From positions 305,837 to 369,836 of the forward strand of contig CAJQUN010000517.1 of assembly GCA_907163345.1 (NCBI GenBank): a stretch of DNA of 64,000 nt, written 5' to 3'. Within the stretch, counting starts at the first letter, position 1, and the number at the start of each line of letters is the position of its first letter. This document shows positions 37,684 through 48,577 of the stretch, piece after piece. A program made the translations under genes and the position numbers. The notes below the pieces were generated by a model. It was not told the DNA's origin. It was given only the letters and a program-made list of their open reading frames with translations, and did no database searches. Source of the stretch: Haberlea rhodopensis. Its lineage: Eukaryota > Streptophyta > Magnoliopsida > Lamiales > Gesneriaceae.

Positions 37684-38091
37684 TAGTTTAGATGTTTTCC
37701 TCTTTTCGCGTTTAAAGATTTTTGTTGGCACAGATCGATAATACAATATTCAGAAAGACACAGACCGGTCCGAACTTTCAGACCGATCTATGTTAATCTG
37801 ATGTTATCCTATGATCTGTCTGGACAATAAATCCTTTATTTTGTATTTATTTAAAACAAAAACAGCCCGGACTGATTGCAAATTTTAACCGCCTTATCTT
37901 TCTTTTATCCTGACCGTTTATTTTGAATTTTTTTAATTATCAGTCTTCGAGATAAAGACACGTGTCTTCTCTCTCTTATTTAGCAGACTGAACATTTCAT
38001 TTTCATTCACTTTTTACCATTTACCGCTGTCTGTTTTCTAAATCTCTCATAACCTCTCAAAACTCTTTGTATATTCTTCCATCTTACTCCA
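37684..38091 (+). other. Spacer between copia pol and the third ORF
   Basis: 408 bp without coding frames. It contains further CAGACCGGTCCGA/CAGACCGATC words like those in U3, then a pyrimidine-rich leader ending directly before the ATG of the third ORF. Confidence 0.6.
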
Positions 38092-40550
38092 ATGGCTACC
38101 ATAACTCACAACTCTCTCTCCGTTGAGTTCAATGATATTTACAGGGCTGAAGATGCAGAGATGGTCTCCATTTTTCGAGCTTTGGAATCGTCTGGATTAC
38201 GGAATTTTCTGGAGTGTGGCACGGTGGTTTACGAATCAGAGATTCATGAAATGTTTGCCAATGCTGTATCCCAGAAGACATCTATCTCCACCTCTGTAAA
38301 GGGCAAAACATTTGAAATCTCGCCAATGACGCTGGCCAAGACCTTTGGTCTTCCCAACTCCGGACTGACTGAGTTCGGGCAGATTCCTCAGGCTTCTCTC
38401 ACCGCTCTTCAGGGGAAGATTTCTATATTTGGCCACCGCCTGCAGCCCTCATTCAAAAAGAAGGAAATGCTCTTTCATTTCCAGGTGCTGTGCGAAATTT
38501 TGGGCAAGCCATTATTGGACAAAGCTGGGAGTTTTGACGCCGTCACCGCCGAGAAGTTCAGGGCCATGGCTGCTATTGTTTCCGGACAGAAGATGAACTG
38601 GTCCGTGATTCTATTTGGAGTTCTGATGGAAACAGTGATCGCCTCCAAACAGGCCATCTGCTTTGCTGTTCCTCTCAGCAAGCTACTGGAAACTTTGACA
38701 TTAGCTGGGGAAGCAGTCTGCTCTGAGTCCCTTCAAAATTCTCAACTCCAAAGGGCTCGCACTGCTGAAGTCCAAGAGTGTTCCACCTACTCCTACCGAT
38801 CTGGTGGCAGTCAAGATTGAGAAGGGAGAAGACAGGCTGTTGCTCGCAAACCTCGGGTCAAGCGAAAGTTAACCATCCAGACTGATTCTGAAGAAACTCA
38901 GTCTGCTCCCTCGCCACCAGCCAAGCCCCTTCCCAAGAAGCCAAGAACCCAGATTACCAAGCCAATCAAAACCTTACCTCTCAAAGCCTTACCCATATTG
39001 CCTCCAACAAAAGCCACCCCTGCACCCCAACCTACAACCCAAATTTCAACCACTTCAGCCACTGCACCCACAGTAACCATCCGAGTCCCCTCTGCCATTC
39101 CCGTGGTCAAAGGGATTGTTATCACTGAGTTGGGAGACTGTACCCAATCAGGGATCAAGTCCCCTTCATCCACCGGCAAAGGCAAAACCATTCTCTCCGA
39201 ACCACTCTCCTCTAAGCCCAAATCTGCAGCGCAGACAGCAATTGACATTGCTATGGAGGACGTTGAAGAGCAAGTAAAGGAGCTCATTGTGGTTTTTGAT
39301 GAGTACGTCGAGTACAGAACGATCAACCACATTGAGAAGTTCTTCGGCAAACTCAGACGCCTTCAGAAAATGGAAGAAGAAGTTCTGAAGGGAACATAGA
39401 CCGATGATGTTTGGATTGCTGTGCAGCGCAAAGAGCTATTTAAGGCCAATCAAAGATTCAGACTGGAGTCTCTGCTCTTAGCTGCTAAGAAAGCAAATTT
39501 CGATCCGAATGTTCCAACTGCCAGAGATGATGGGGCTGTTATTGCTCAATTAGAGATGGATATTCATGCTCTCCATTTAGCTGTCCGATTTCAACGACAG
39601 AAAATCAGCATATCCACTCCAGTAACCAGCCCGGATCATCCCCCTGCAAGCAAGACTCTGGCAGAACCTTTCATTGAGGTTATTCCCTCTGGAACAGACT
39701 GCAGATCGGCAGATCAGACTGCAGAACAACAGCAGATCAGACAGCAAATCAGACTGCAGAACTAGTAGCCGATCAGACAGCGGAGCAGCCATTGCCTAAT
39801 GCTCAGTCTGCTACAGAAGATGAACCATTGAATGTCTTGTTAGACTCTCCAACAACATCTATTCATTTGGGATCATCAGTCTCCCACGTTCAAATCAGTC
39901 CAACCGCAGAACTTGCAACAGTTGGCGCACCAGAGTTCGTCGATCCGGATCTAGTTGTGTCCACAGTTGTTGTAGCTCTACAAGTTGAGGAGCCCTCCAG
40001 ACCCAGCACTCCTCCAGTCCAATCAGATGAAGATATAGCTTTCATACAAGCATTTTCTTCGGATCTGGTCACCTTGATCCGGTCCGAAAGTCACCAAGCT
40101 GCTGTATCTTCAATTATGCTGATTGCTGAAGAAGATGATCATGCATTGTCATCATCAAATCACTCTCCAAGCCGACTATCTGATGCACCTCCATTCCTGG
40201 CAAGGACCCTTCAGCACCTATCTGACAACTGCATGTCCCTCTCTCAACGTGTTACAGAAGTTCATCAAGGTCAGAGGCTTACAGCTTTGGACTTTGATTC
40301 ATTCAAAGAGAAGATGACAGCCAGTATCGGCAGCCTTCAGCGAGGACTGAACGATTTGTTCTCTCAGCAAGCCACTTATAAGAACAGCCTGAGAAAAGAG
40401 CAGATCGAGCTGGCCACTGAAGTCAGAGCATCCGTCGCCAACTCCCTTCGCGCTCAAGATACTCGTCTTGACGCTATCAGCGCTCAGCTCGCACAAGTTG
40501 TAGATTTTCTCCAAGAGATTGCTGCTGACAAAAAGGGGGAAAAGAAATAA
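38092..40550 (+). pseudogene. Third (accessory) ORF of the copia element
   Basis: Starts MATITHNSLSVEFNDIYRAE at 38092. Residues about 20-200 form a compact helical domain: MVSIFRALESSGLRNFL, IHEMFANA, SVKGKTFEISPMTLAKTFGLP, KKKEMLFHFQVLCEI and an F.VL hydrophobic helix. A TGA at 38818-38820 interrupts. A Pro/Thr/Lys-rich linker follows, then a helical segment (DVEEQVKELIVVFDEYVEY), a TAG at 39397-39399, a Gln-rich patch ending in a stop at about 39765, and a frameshift near 39770-39790. The last part (39792-40550) is acidic, then a long predicted coiled coil (SLSQRVTEVHQG to LDAISAQLAQVVDFLQEIA), ending TAA at 40548-40550. Undamaged it would be about 800 residues. The N-terminal layout parallels Athila ORF3 (EFYTNL / VRGK.V.F / IN...P). 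I recall similar ORFs from Gesneriaceae annotation; the function is unknown. Confidence 0.75.
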
Positions 40551-40851
40551 GACTTCAAGCCGCATCAGTCTCAGTCTTCAAGAAAATAGTTTGCTTAAAT
40601 ATTCAGACTGTATGTATGCAAAATTGTTGGTGATCAATAAAAAAATCCTTCTTTGTTAAGTCCTTGTTCATTTATTTTGAACTAAAATAAAAGGCTTAAT
40701 AATAAAAGGCTTAATCGATCCAACTTAATAAGGTTCATTTATTTTGAACAAAAAGACGTAATCGATCCGAAAGTATACGCTTCAGAGCTCTTATCAGACT
40801 GGTTAAAAAGACTTAGAAGCTAGGTTTTGTCATCATCAAAAAGGGGGAATT

Positions 40852-42057
40852 TGTTAGTTCCAAACTTTATCAATGAGATTTTAAAGATGACAAAACATAT
40901 CAGACCGGATCGAGAGAAATCAGACTGACCAGATCGATCGCCCAAAACAGATCAAGCTGATAAGATGACAAAGCATATCAGACCGGATCAAGGGTAATCA
41001 GACTGACCAGATCGATAGCTCAAAACAGAACAAGCTGATAAGGCATATCACATATCAGACCGGATCGATAGATATCAGACTGACTAGATCGAAGCTTCAG
41101 ATCGATCTCAACCTATATCAGATCAGAGCAGTCAAGGATGTATAAAGATTGGTTCTTCAGTCCGAATCATTAACGGCTATTTATTGTAGCATTTAATGTT
41201 GTAATTAATGCTACAAAGGACCAAAGACTGAAGATTACCATAAAAGGTAAGATGACAAAGAAGAGCTTACCTGACAGTCGCCGAAAGCATGAACCAGAAC
41301 GGCAAGTATCCTGAAGAAGAAGACTGTAGCTTACTCAGAGATTAAGCAGAGTCAAGAGTTGCACATTAAGGGAAATAATGCCGTTGGTACATGCAACTAT
41401 AAAAGGATGCAACAACAATACAGAAAAAGGACGAAAAAAAAAGACTCAACAATACAGATAAACAAGACTCTCGCTGATCAATCAAAAACAGCACAAGCTT
41501 TTAAGCTCAGAAGCTCTCGAGCTGAAATTATTCTTAAGCACGATTACATTGTAATATTTGATCATTTAGGATCACTGTGCGCATCTTGTGTATTGTGTAT
41601 TGAAAAATAGAAGTGAGAAACAAATTGTAACTGTCAGACAGAGAGTGTCTGAACAGATCGAGTAACTAGGAGTTTCAGTCTGGTAGTGGGGTAAATCCAG
41701 CTTGAATCGGGTTTATACAACAGGATTGTATAAATCAAAGTCTTCTAGTAGAAACCTTCCTTAATTGGAAGAAGGGGAGACGTAGAAGGATTACACCACC
41801 TTCGAACTTCCAGAAACATATTCTGTGTTCTTATCTTTCTGCACTCGTTTTTCATTCAAGCCATCGAGCCGTTCTTACAAATATATAAACAGACCGTTCC
41901 GCACTTATACATTCAGTGGTCTGTTCAATAAAAGAGTTGATTAAGAAACATATTTCTTTCACTAATCCGAATGAAATCACAAGGGATTAAATTTTAGAAG
42001 GAGTGTTCATTCACCCCGCCCCCCCCCCCCTTTAAACACTCCGGACCGATCCTAACA
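40852..42057 (+). repeat. 3' LTR of the copia element
   Basis: Near-identical to 31270-32464, with the same U3 tandem repeats and TATA box. A C-tract at about 42014-42030 is longer than in the 5' LTR. It is preceded by the polypurine tract at 40840-40850. Confidence 0.92.
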
Positions 42058-42505
42058 TCCTACCACCCAAAGGCCCAATAGTGGTTGATGGACCACCACC
42101 TCCTACAGGCCGACGTAGGGCAGAGCCACGACCTTCGAGCAGCAGACATACTGTCCCATCATCATCTTCCGCTGCAGCACATACATCTATCACTTGGACT
42201 CCCTCCACCGGGATCTCCAAGACATACGCCTGGAGCAGCAGGACATCCAAAATATGCAAAGGGAAATCCGTTTGGACAAAGAGCAGATGAGTCAGTGCCA
42301 TATGGAGTTTATGCAATATCAATGTGCATGGAACGCTGCATTGACCCAAGGTTTCCCGGCTATCCAGTTCCCACCAGTGCCACACTTTTGGCCATACCAG
42401 CCATATCAACCACCACCGCCTGAGTTTCCGTCATATCAGCCGTATCAGCCGGAGGAGCCATACTACCCAGCCCCGCCGGAGCGTGATGAGGACGATGATC
42501 ATTGA
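42058..42505 (+). pseudogene. Athila ORF3, 3' part
   Basis: Resumption of the Athila ORF3 after the copia insertion. It encodes a short Pro/Ser-rich stretch, then a helix with the heptad-like MDSLHRDLQDIRLEQQDIQN (from 42194), then a Pro/Tyr-rich tail with repeated PYQPYQP and YPAPPE words, ending TGA at 42503-42505. A frameshift is needed between the first frame (42081) and the frame of the tail (42194). The Pro-rich tail is common at the C-terminus of this ORF family. Its role is unknown. Confidence 0.6.
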
Positions 42506-43846
42506 CGATCATCGTCGAGGTATGTGCTTTGCTTTTGCGATTATTGTTTACTGTACATTGAGGGCAATGCACGTACTAAGTTTTGGGGGGTGTTTATTGA
42601 TTACTGTTGTTTCTCTTGCTACTTGTCTTGCATGCTTTTTCTATCATGAGACTAAATTGTTCTTGAACACATAAACAATTTTTTTGTGAAAAATGAGTTC
42701 ATCGTTAAGAAATAATGAACTAGACTTGCAACGGTATTGCATGATGAAATTAATCCCCATCTCAATTAGAGTCGTGAAATTTTTCGAATGGTTTGTGAAT
42801 ATCCTTTGTTGAGTTGATATGTCAAAATTAAGGAACATTTTGGGCACTTTTGAGTCATGATTGAGTGAAGTATATATTGAAAAGTAAAAAAGTTTGTTAA
42901 CCATGATTTGTCTTGAGTATCTTAGAGCACTCTAGAACCTATTTGAAGGCACTTTGAGGTGAAATTTTATAATTATGAACTGGACTTGGACATGATTTAG
43001 GCGATCTTTGTTACGTTTGAGCCTTTCAAGCTTACATAGTCTATATTAATCCCTAGTGTCCCATTTTGAGCTTTATTGAAAAAAGAACGGTTTATGCATA
43101 GCATATAATTAAGACCTCATTCGACATTCTTGGCAAACTCATTAGACCTACCCTTATATGAGCCTAAATGGAAAAAAATTCCTTACTCTAGGGGAGTATA
43201 ATGAATCACGTTCGATACATGTGAATTGTTATATCATAATGAGCTTATTGAAAAAGATTGATGAATGAGAAAAAGAGCAAAAAGAAAAGAGAAGAAAAAG
43301 CCTTGGAAAAAAAAAATCATGTATATAAGACCCAAAGTGGCCAAGGCTAGACAAGAAAAAGAAGAGGAGCTTGAAATGTGTGAAAATTTGAACTGTATAT
43401 GATTATACTCTCTTCTTTGCACTTATCTTACCTTTTCTTTGAAACCGACACCCAAGACCTGATATTATAAGCTTAAAAAGACCTTTTGATCCAAGTCTAG
43501 AGAATACTTGCATTAGTGGAGAAGTGCTTAAAAAGTAGGCTTATGGAGTGCTTAATAGTAATCTTGACTTTGAGTTTATTAGCTTTATTTGATCCTAAAA
43601 ATATATGTATGAAACTCAAAATTGACAATAACACACACGCACGTTCCGATTTTGCGATATATTGCTTGGCTTAGGAGAAAACATATCTTGTTGATTTTTG
43701 GATTGACTTATGGTTGATGTGTTAGTGGGGTTTCTGAGTTTTTACATTTGAGTTGCTAAGTTATTTTGTTTAAAGTATTGAAAATGGACTCTGCATTTTG
43801 ATCTTATTGCTTGCTCGAGGACGATCTAGTCTAAGTTTGGGGGAGT
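42506..43846 (+). other. Athila 3' non-coding region and polypurine tract
   Basis: 1.3 kb without ORFs of note between ORF3 and the 3' LTR, typical of Athila. It ends with a polypurine tract, TTTGGGGGAG, at about 43836-43845 directly before the LTR. Confidence 0.75.
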
Positions 43847-45200
43847 TGATAAGGGTGAATTTTACGCTTATTTTGCAATGATATTTACTGATTTTCGTGT
43901 TGATTCCTGGATGATGTTAAGCTTTTTGGTATTTATTTGTTTAGTTTCAGGAATCTAGGTCGGAAGTGGAAGAAGTAAGCTAGAATGGCGAAAACGGACC
44001 AAATCGAGGCCAAAAGTGAAGATTTTAGACATTCACCTGCACGTTCGATCGGCAGAAATGCTCAATCGATCAAGCGAGGCAGACAATTTTATAAGCAAGA
44101 AGAAGTGATGCTCGATCGATCGGCAGTTGATCTCGATCGATCGAACGTGGCAGAGAAATTCATGGACGGGAATGTAGAGTGCTCGATCGATCGAGAGATT
44201 TTCTCGATCGATCGAGCGACAGAGTTTTCTGAAGAAAAAAAATACCATATTGAGTTGGTAAATTGGGAACACTTCCATCCACCTCCTCTCATATATATAT
44301 CAGACCTAGGGCACGAATTTGAAGAGTTCAACATCATATCATACACTACATAGCAGCCTCTTATCATCCTCCAACATCCACAAAGTTTAAGAGAAAAATC
44401 ATTTGAAGTGCAATGAAGGAAGCAAGAGAAGAAGCTACGTTGCAACGCACGGAATCGACTCCTTCGTTTATCGTACTTCTAAACTTTTTTTTTTTTTTTT
44501 AAAATTTCGAATCAAGTTGATGATTTGAATGTTTCTTGAGTGGATTGCTTCTTTTGTGCATGATTTATAATTTTAATGCTATCAAAGCCTTGCTAACTTT
44601 GATTGAATTGTGATAATTATAATTTAGATTGATAGATTGAATTATAATACGCTTGAGTAAATCATGTTGTATGTTCACGATTTAGATCAAGAGATTAAAT
44701 CACAAATGTGATAACTTTGGATTGAAAGATTTAAATTTAGAGGTTTTCATAGAGATTTATGCTATTAAATTGGTGATTAAGTGAACGAAAGTTACTTGTT
44801 TCAATTTAAAATTAGTTTCAATATAGCTTGAGAAAGTGTATTGAATATTTTAAGGGAACCCGTCACCTTAAGAATTAATTGGATAGTAATTGTTTTTACA
44901 AACTAATCATTGACGATAACACAAATGAACCGACATCTTGATAAATTTCTCGAGTGGAATTCCTTCGCATCTTCAAAGGAGTTGATTTAATTTCAGTTTT
45001 TAAGTATTTATTTTGATTAGTTAATTATTCATCTATTTCGTAGGCTAAATATAATTTTTCTAATTTTATTTGGTTCTTATACGTTAGTCCTTGTGGGTAC
45101 GACATCCCTACTTTTAAATCATTATACTAAAACTTGACACCATGCACTTACGGTATAAAATCGCTACACTTGAATTAATTGTTTAAAATAAAAGCGATCA
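43847..45200 (+). repeat. 3' LTR of the Athila-like element
   Basis: 1354 bp, TGATAAGGGTGAAT to AAAGCGATCA. It carries the three palindrome pairs (about 44044-44218), with pair 1 more degraded than in the 5' LTR. A poly-T run replaces about 75 bp present in the 5' LTR. The flank TCTTC completes the target duplication. Confidence 0.9.
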
Positions 45201-45498
45201 TCTTCCTTGAGATCTTTTCAAAAATTTAGTGTGTAAGTGTGCAAATTTTCAAAAATCTTGCTGAATGAGAGAGCAAATTTTATGATGATGCCCATGACTT
45301 GGTGGTATCTAGGCAAGATGATGGGAGATGCAAGTCAATGATCTTGTTTCCATAATTAAGGTTGATGTGAGGTGTAATACATGATCTTATTTCCATAATT
45401 AATGGTCATCTTCCATTTGATAGAAGATTTGACCTAATTGGTATACTTTCCATAGAAGAAGATTTTGGCTCAATTTTGGCGGGATTCGGGTCTTCACA
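45201..45498 (-). repeat. 5' LTR (right) of the Tekay/Del-like remnant, second part
   Basis: Continues the LTR interrupted at 22815, matching 18847-18893 at first and then extending to TTCACA. On the minus strand the LTR therefore starts TGTGAAGACCCGAATCCC. AGGAT (45499-45503) follows. Confidence 0.7.
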
Positions 45499-45503
45499 AG
45501 GAT

Positions 45504-46659
45504 CACCGATTTATAAGTCATGGATCAGTGGGCCGAATGGGGGATCTACAGTCATTGGGCCAAGGAACCAACATTTCATTGGAGGATTATCAACCTCCAA
45601 GTCAAGGTTTAGTGGGCTGAATGAGGGATCACCAACCATTAGGCTGAGGAACCAATGTTTCAATTGAGTGCCATAAACTTTTGAGTCGAGGAACAGAGAG
45701 CTGGAGGATCCTCAACTCACAGAATGAATTATAAGTACAATGCAGGATTCTCAATTATACATGCACCAAAGGAAGAGTTGGTGTTTGCAAGAAAAAGTAG
45801 CAAATATGTTCGAAATGCGAATGCGAGGGATCCAATGTTTATAGTTCCAATCACAATTGAATGAAGAGTGGCAATTGGTCGAGCATCAAAAATTTCTGCA
45901 GCATCAATCCTAAACCCAAAAGAGAAGATAGTTAAGAGAAAAAGCTAGCCAAAAGAGAAAAGAGGAAGAAGAAAAAACAGCAAGTGAAAACAAGTTCCGA
46001 ATACGTGCTACCGAGGATAAAGATGATAGTGATTGGGATAGTTCTTCGAATTCTTGTGCGACTTTTCAGACATTGTTAGGAAGGGATTGGAAACATGTAG
46101 CCCGTCCTCCTTGCATCAATTGGTATTATTGGGGAAAAGAATAATGTTGAGATTGTAAGGGCATATACTCATCCTTTGCAATCCAATTCCAGTGTAGTGT
46201 AGACACCATATTATGATGGAGGATTTGGGTTGATTATGTTTTGGGGGAAGAAGGTAGATGAACAACCCAAGTCTAGATGTATGGATGTTGAAAAATGAAA
46301 GAAGCTAGGGAGAAAATCCTAAAGCCAACTATTATTGCGCGCGTTGGGCCGCTCAACCTGTAGTTGTACAGATTGTGACTGAATACAATGAGAAGGAAAA
46401 TGAAGTGGTGATGTCCGCTGTATGGAAAGAAACCACGCATCAAAGGCTGGACGAATTGCATAAAGAAGAAGTTTGGGATTATGAGGGGTTGGAGAAGCAG
46501 CAACATCCATGAAATTGATAAGGAGGACAAGGTACTGAGTCCAGGATTACCAATCTAAGGTCTAATAACAAGTTATTAGATGGAGGATTATCCTACTCCA
46601 CATTCTGCGTCATGCAATAATGGGAGTAAGAAACCACCGAGAAGATGGAACAAAACATA
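45504..46659 (+). other. Decayed interior of the outermost gypsy element, right part
   Basis: It continues the GGAGGATTATCAAC-rich sequence seen at 17930-18041, for example GGCCAAGGAACCAA in both. No intact domain is recognised; short frames at 45476-45667 have no family signature. Confidence 0.5.
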
Positions 46660-47058
46660 GAGTTGAAGGACAAATTCTCTCTCTACACAATCAATAAAAA
46701 TGTCTACAAAATGTTTTCTACAAAAGTTCAATCTGACTTGCTTATTTCCAGCTTTGTAATTCGATTTTCCGTAGTTTTTAGCATTTGTATTTCTGTTTTC
46801 AGGTTTTGTTTTAATATTTCTACTTTATAAAAATGTCTAATTTTGTTCTTAATGGTATAATCGAGTACTCATGTTGAAGAATTTCGTTTCATTTCCAATT
46901 GGTTCTTTGAAATAATTTCTTAATTTTTTATGCTTAATCGAGAAGATCATAACCGATGAACGAATCGATGATTCACATCCTCTAATCTAAAAGTCAATTT
47001 TAACTATTTTGGTATATTTCATACTTGACACGCTCCCAACAATAATCCATGCCAAACA
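46660..47058 (+). repeat. Right LTR (partial) of the outermost gypsy element
   Basis: Diverged homologue of 15560-16017 with the same order of words, ending CCAAACA at 47058. Its start is uncertain. Confidence 0.65.
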
Positions 47059-48577
47059 CAGAATAAAAGAAGTATTTTAAATAAGTAAAAAGAAAATATT
47101 CTAAGGAATATTTGTTTTATTATAAATTATCATATTTTTCTAATCATATAAACCAAACACAATATATTTTAGATGTATTATCAAAAATGGCCTCCTATAT
47201 AATACAATATAATCAATTTTGGCCTTAAAATAAGTTAATTATTCAATTAGCCTTTAATCCAAACATGTCCTTTAATTCCAAATATGATAAATAAACTTTT
47301 ACTTCTATATATTATTTTACATGAACACAAACATAATTAAAATATTATAGTTTATATTAATTTGAAAAACTATTATAATATAATTATACACTAATTCATA
47401 CTAAATTTTATAATTTTATTTAAATATTATTAATATAAATTAACTATATATTAAATTTAAAAAAATAACTTCATTCATAACAAACTAATAATACTCAAAT
47501 TCATTTTTCAAGCATCTAAATTGGTGAATTGTTACTCTAATAATTTGAAATATAAAAACGAAAATTATGATTTTAAAAATAAAATCAAATTTTTAAAAAT
47601 AATCCAATCGAAAATATTAATAATCTAATAATTATAATAAACTTTTTTTTTATAATTGTTAACAAAATTTAGAATATAAATAAAAGGATTATGAATTAAA
47701 AAACTGTAAGCTATCTCCTACACTATGTTACAAGATTTTTATCCAAAAACTAAGAAGTAATATTTTAGTACTTTATTGTTAAATATTTAAAAAATACTTT
47801 TAACTGAATGAAAAAAAATCAAACTCCCCTTACAAATTATAACTAGAAAACAATATTTGAAAGAATATCGTTTGATTAACTTGAAGAGATATCTTCAAAG
47901 CAAACATTTTCACAATAAAAATATTATAAATAAAAAAAGTAATATTGAACTAAATACTTTATTATAAATTGAATAAAAATAATAATATTTAGAAATTGCT
48001 CTAATTATATTTATAAAAAAACAAATTTGTAAAAACAATCCCATCAAAGATATTTATGAATTTAATGATTATATAAATTTACTCTTTTTATTAGTTCTAG
48101 AAAAAAAAGACCTCATGTTGAATCAAAAATTATGTAACGGTTTAATTTGTTTCACGAAGTTGTAATATAATTGAGATGGAGAAAATGTTTAAATAGATTA
48201 TTTTAGGAATTTTAAATTGCGAAAGGGTATATTTTATATTATTTTAATAGATAAGACCACTTTTAAAAATATGATTTAAGATGTGTTAGAATCCTTAAAT
48301 TCTCTCTATTTTATTCATTAATTTATTATCATTTTGTTATTCATCAAATCATTTATTCATAAATTATCATATCTCAGCAATCAAATGGAGCAACAGTTTA
48401 TTATAATAATGTTGGTAATTTCCAAGATAACTGCATATGTGGCAAGCTTCTATTGGTTGAGATGACAACAAAAAAGAAATAATAATTTATTAAAAAAAAC
48501 AAAAAAAATAGCGAAAAATTACAACAAAAACATTTAAGCACACAGCTCTTCGACGAAACCACAGGACAGAATTTGCG
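47059..48577. other. Intergenic AT-rich DNA and 5' flank of the membrane-protein gene
   Basis: Very AT-rich with no coding frame. The last 150 bp or so (GCTCTTCGACGAAACC region) are probably promoter and 5' UTR of the gene starting at 48578. Confidence 0.5.

Larger units (their letters stand above)
31270..42057 (+). mobile_element. Sirevirus-like copia retrotransposon with a third ORF
   Basis: LTRs 31270-32464 (1195 bp) and 40852-42057 (1206 bp) begin TGTTAGTTCC and end CCTAACA. They show about 20 substitutions plus small indels by eye, so this is the youngest member of the nest. A tRNA-Met primer site (TGGTATCAGAGC, 32467-32478), gag, pol and a separate downstream ORF (38092-40550) precede a polypurine tract (AAAAAGGGGGAA). 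It sits inside Athila ORF3. The bases next to the LTRs (AGATT on the left, TCCTA on the right) do not match, so no target duplication is visible. The long gag, copia pol order (integrase before reverse transcriptase) and extra 3' ORF fit the Sirevirus clade. Pol carries nonsense codons, so it is not autonomous. Confidence 0.9.
22816..45200 (+). mobile_element. Athila-like gypsy retrotransposon, itself interrupted by a copia element
   Basis: Complete LTR element flanked by TCTTC at 22811-22815 and 45201-45205. The 5' LTR is 22816-24236 and the 3' LTR 43847-45200. Order: tRNA-Asp-type primer site (24243), gag, protease, reverse transcriptase, RNase H and integrase (24498-29619), a spacer with palindrome pairs, an Athila-type ORF3 (30504-31269, resuming 42058-42505), a long 3' non-coding region and a polypurine tract (TTTGGGGGAG). 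The copia element at 31270-42057 splits ORF3. Without it the element would be about 11.6 kb, usual for Athila. All ORFs are broken, so it is not autonomous. Confidence 0.88.
18042..45498 (-). mobile_element. Tekay/Del-like gypsy remnant, minus strand, interrupted by the Athila element
   Basis: The element reads on the minus strand. On the plus strand it starts TGTCAAGCCCCG at 18042 and ends TTCACA at 45498, flanked by AGGAT at 18037-18041 and 45499-45503. Its 5' LTR is on the right (about 21930-22815 plus 45201-45498) and was split by the Athila insertion. Its 3' LTR is on the left (18042-18893). A tRNA-Met-type primer site (TGGTATAAGAGC on the minus strand) follows the 5' LTR. The only coding trace is a protease remnant near 19700-19840. 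The remaining interior is non-coding. Confidence 0.75.
15560..47058 (+). mobile_element. Outermost decayed gypsy element of a four-level nest
   Basis: Related sequences at 15560-16017 and 46660-47058 act as a degenerate LTR pair. Between them are gag remnants (16019-17568), then a remnant rich in GGAGGAT words (17900-18041) that resumes at 45499 after the inserted elements. The inserted material (18042-45498) is flanked by AGGAT on both sides, showing that 18041 and 45499 were once adjacent. The two LTRs are clearly diverged by eye, making this the oldest member. No intact ORF and no recognisable pol remain, and exact outer ends and target duplication were not found. Confidence 0.65.
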
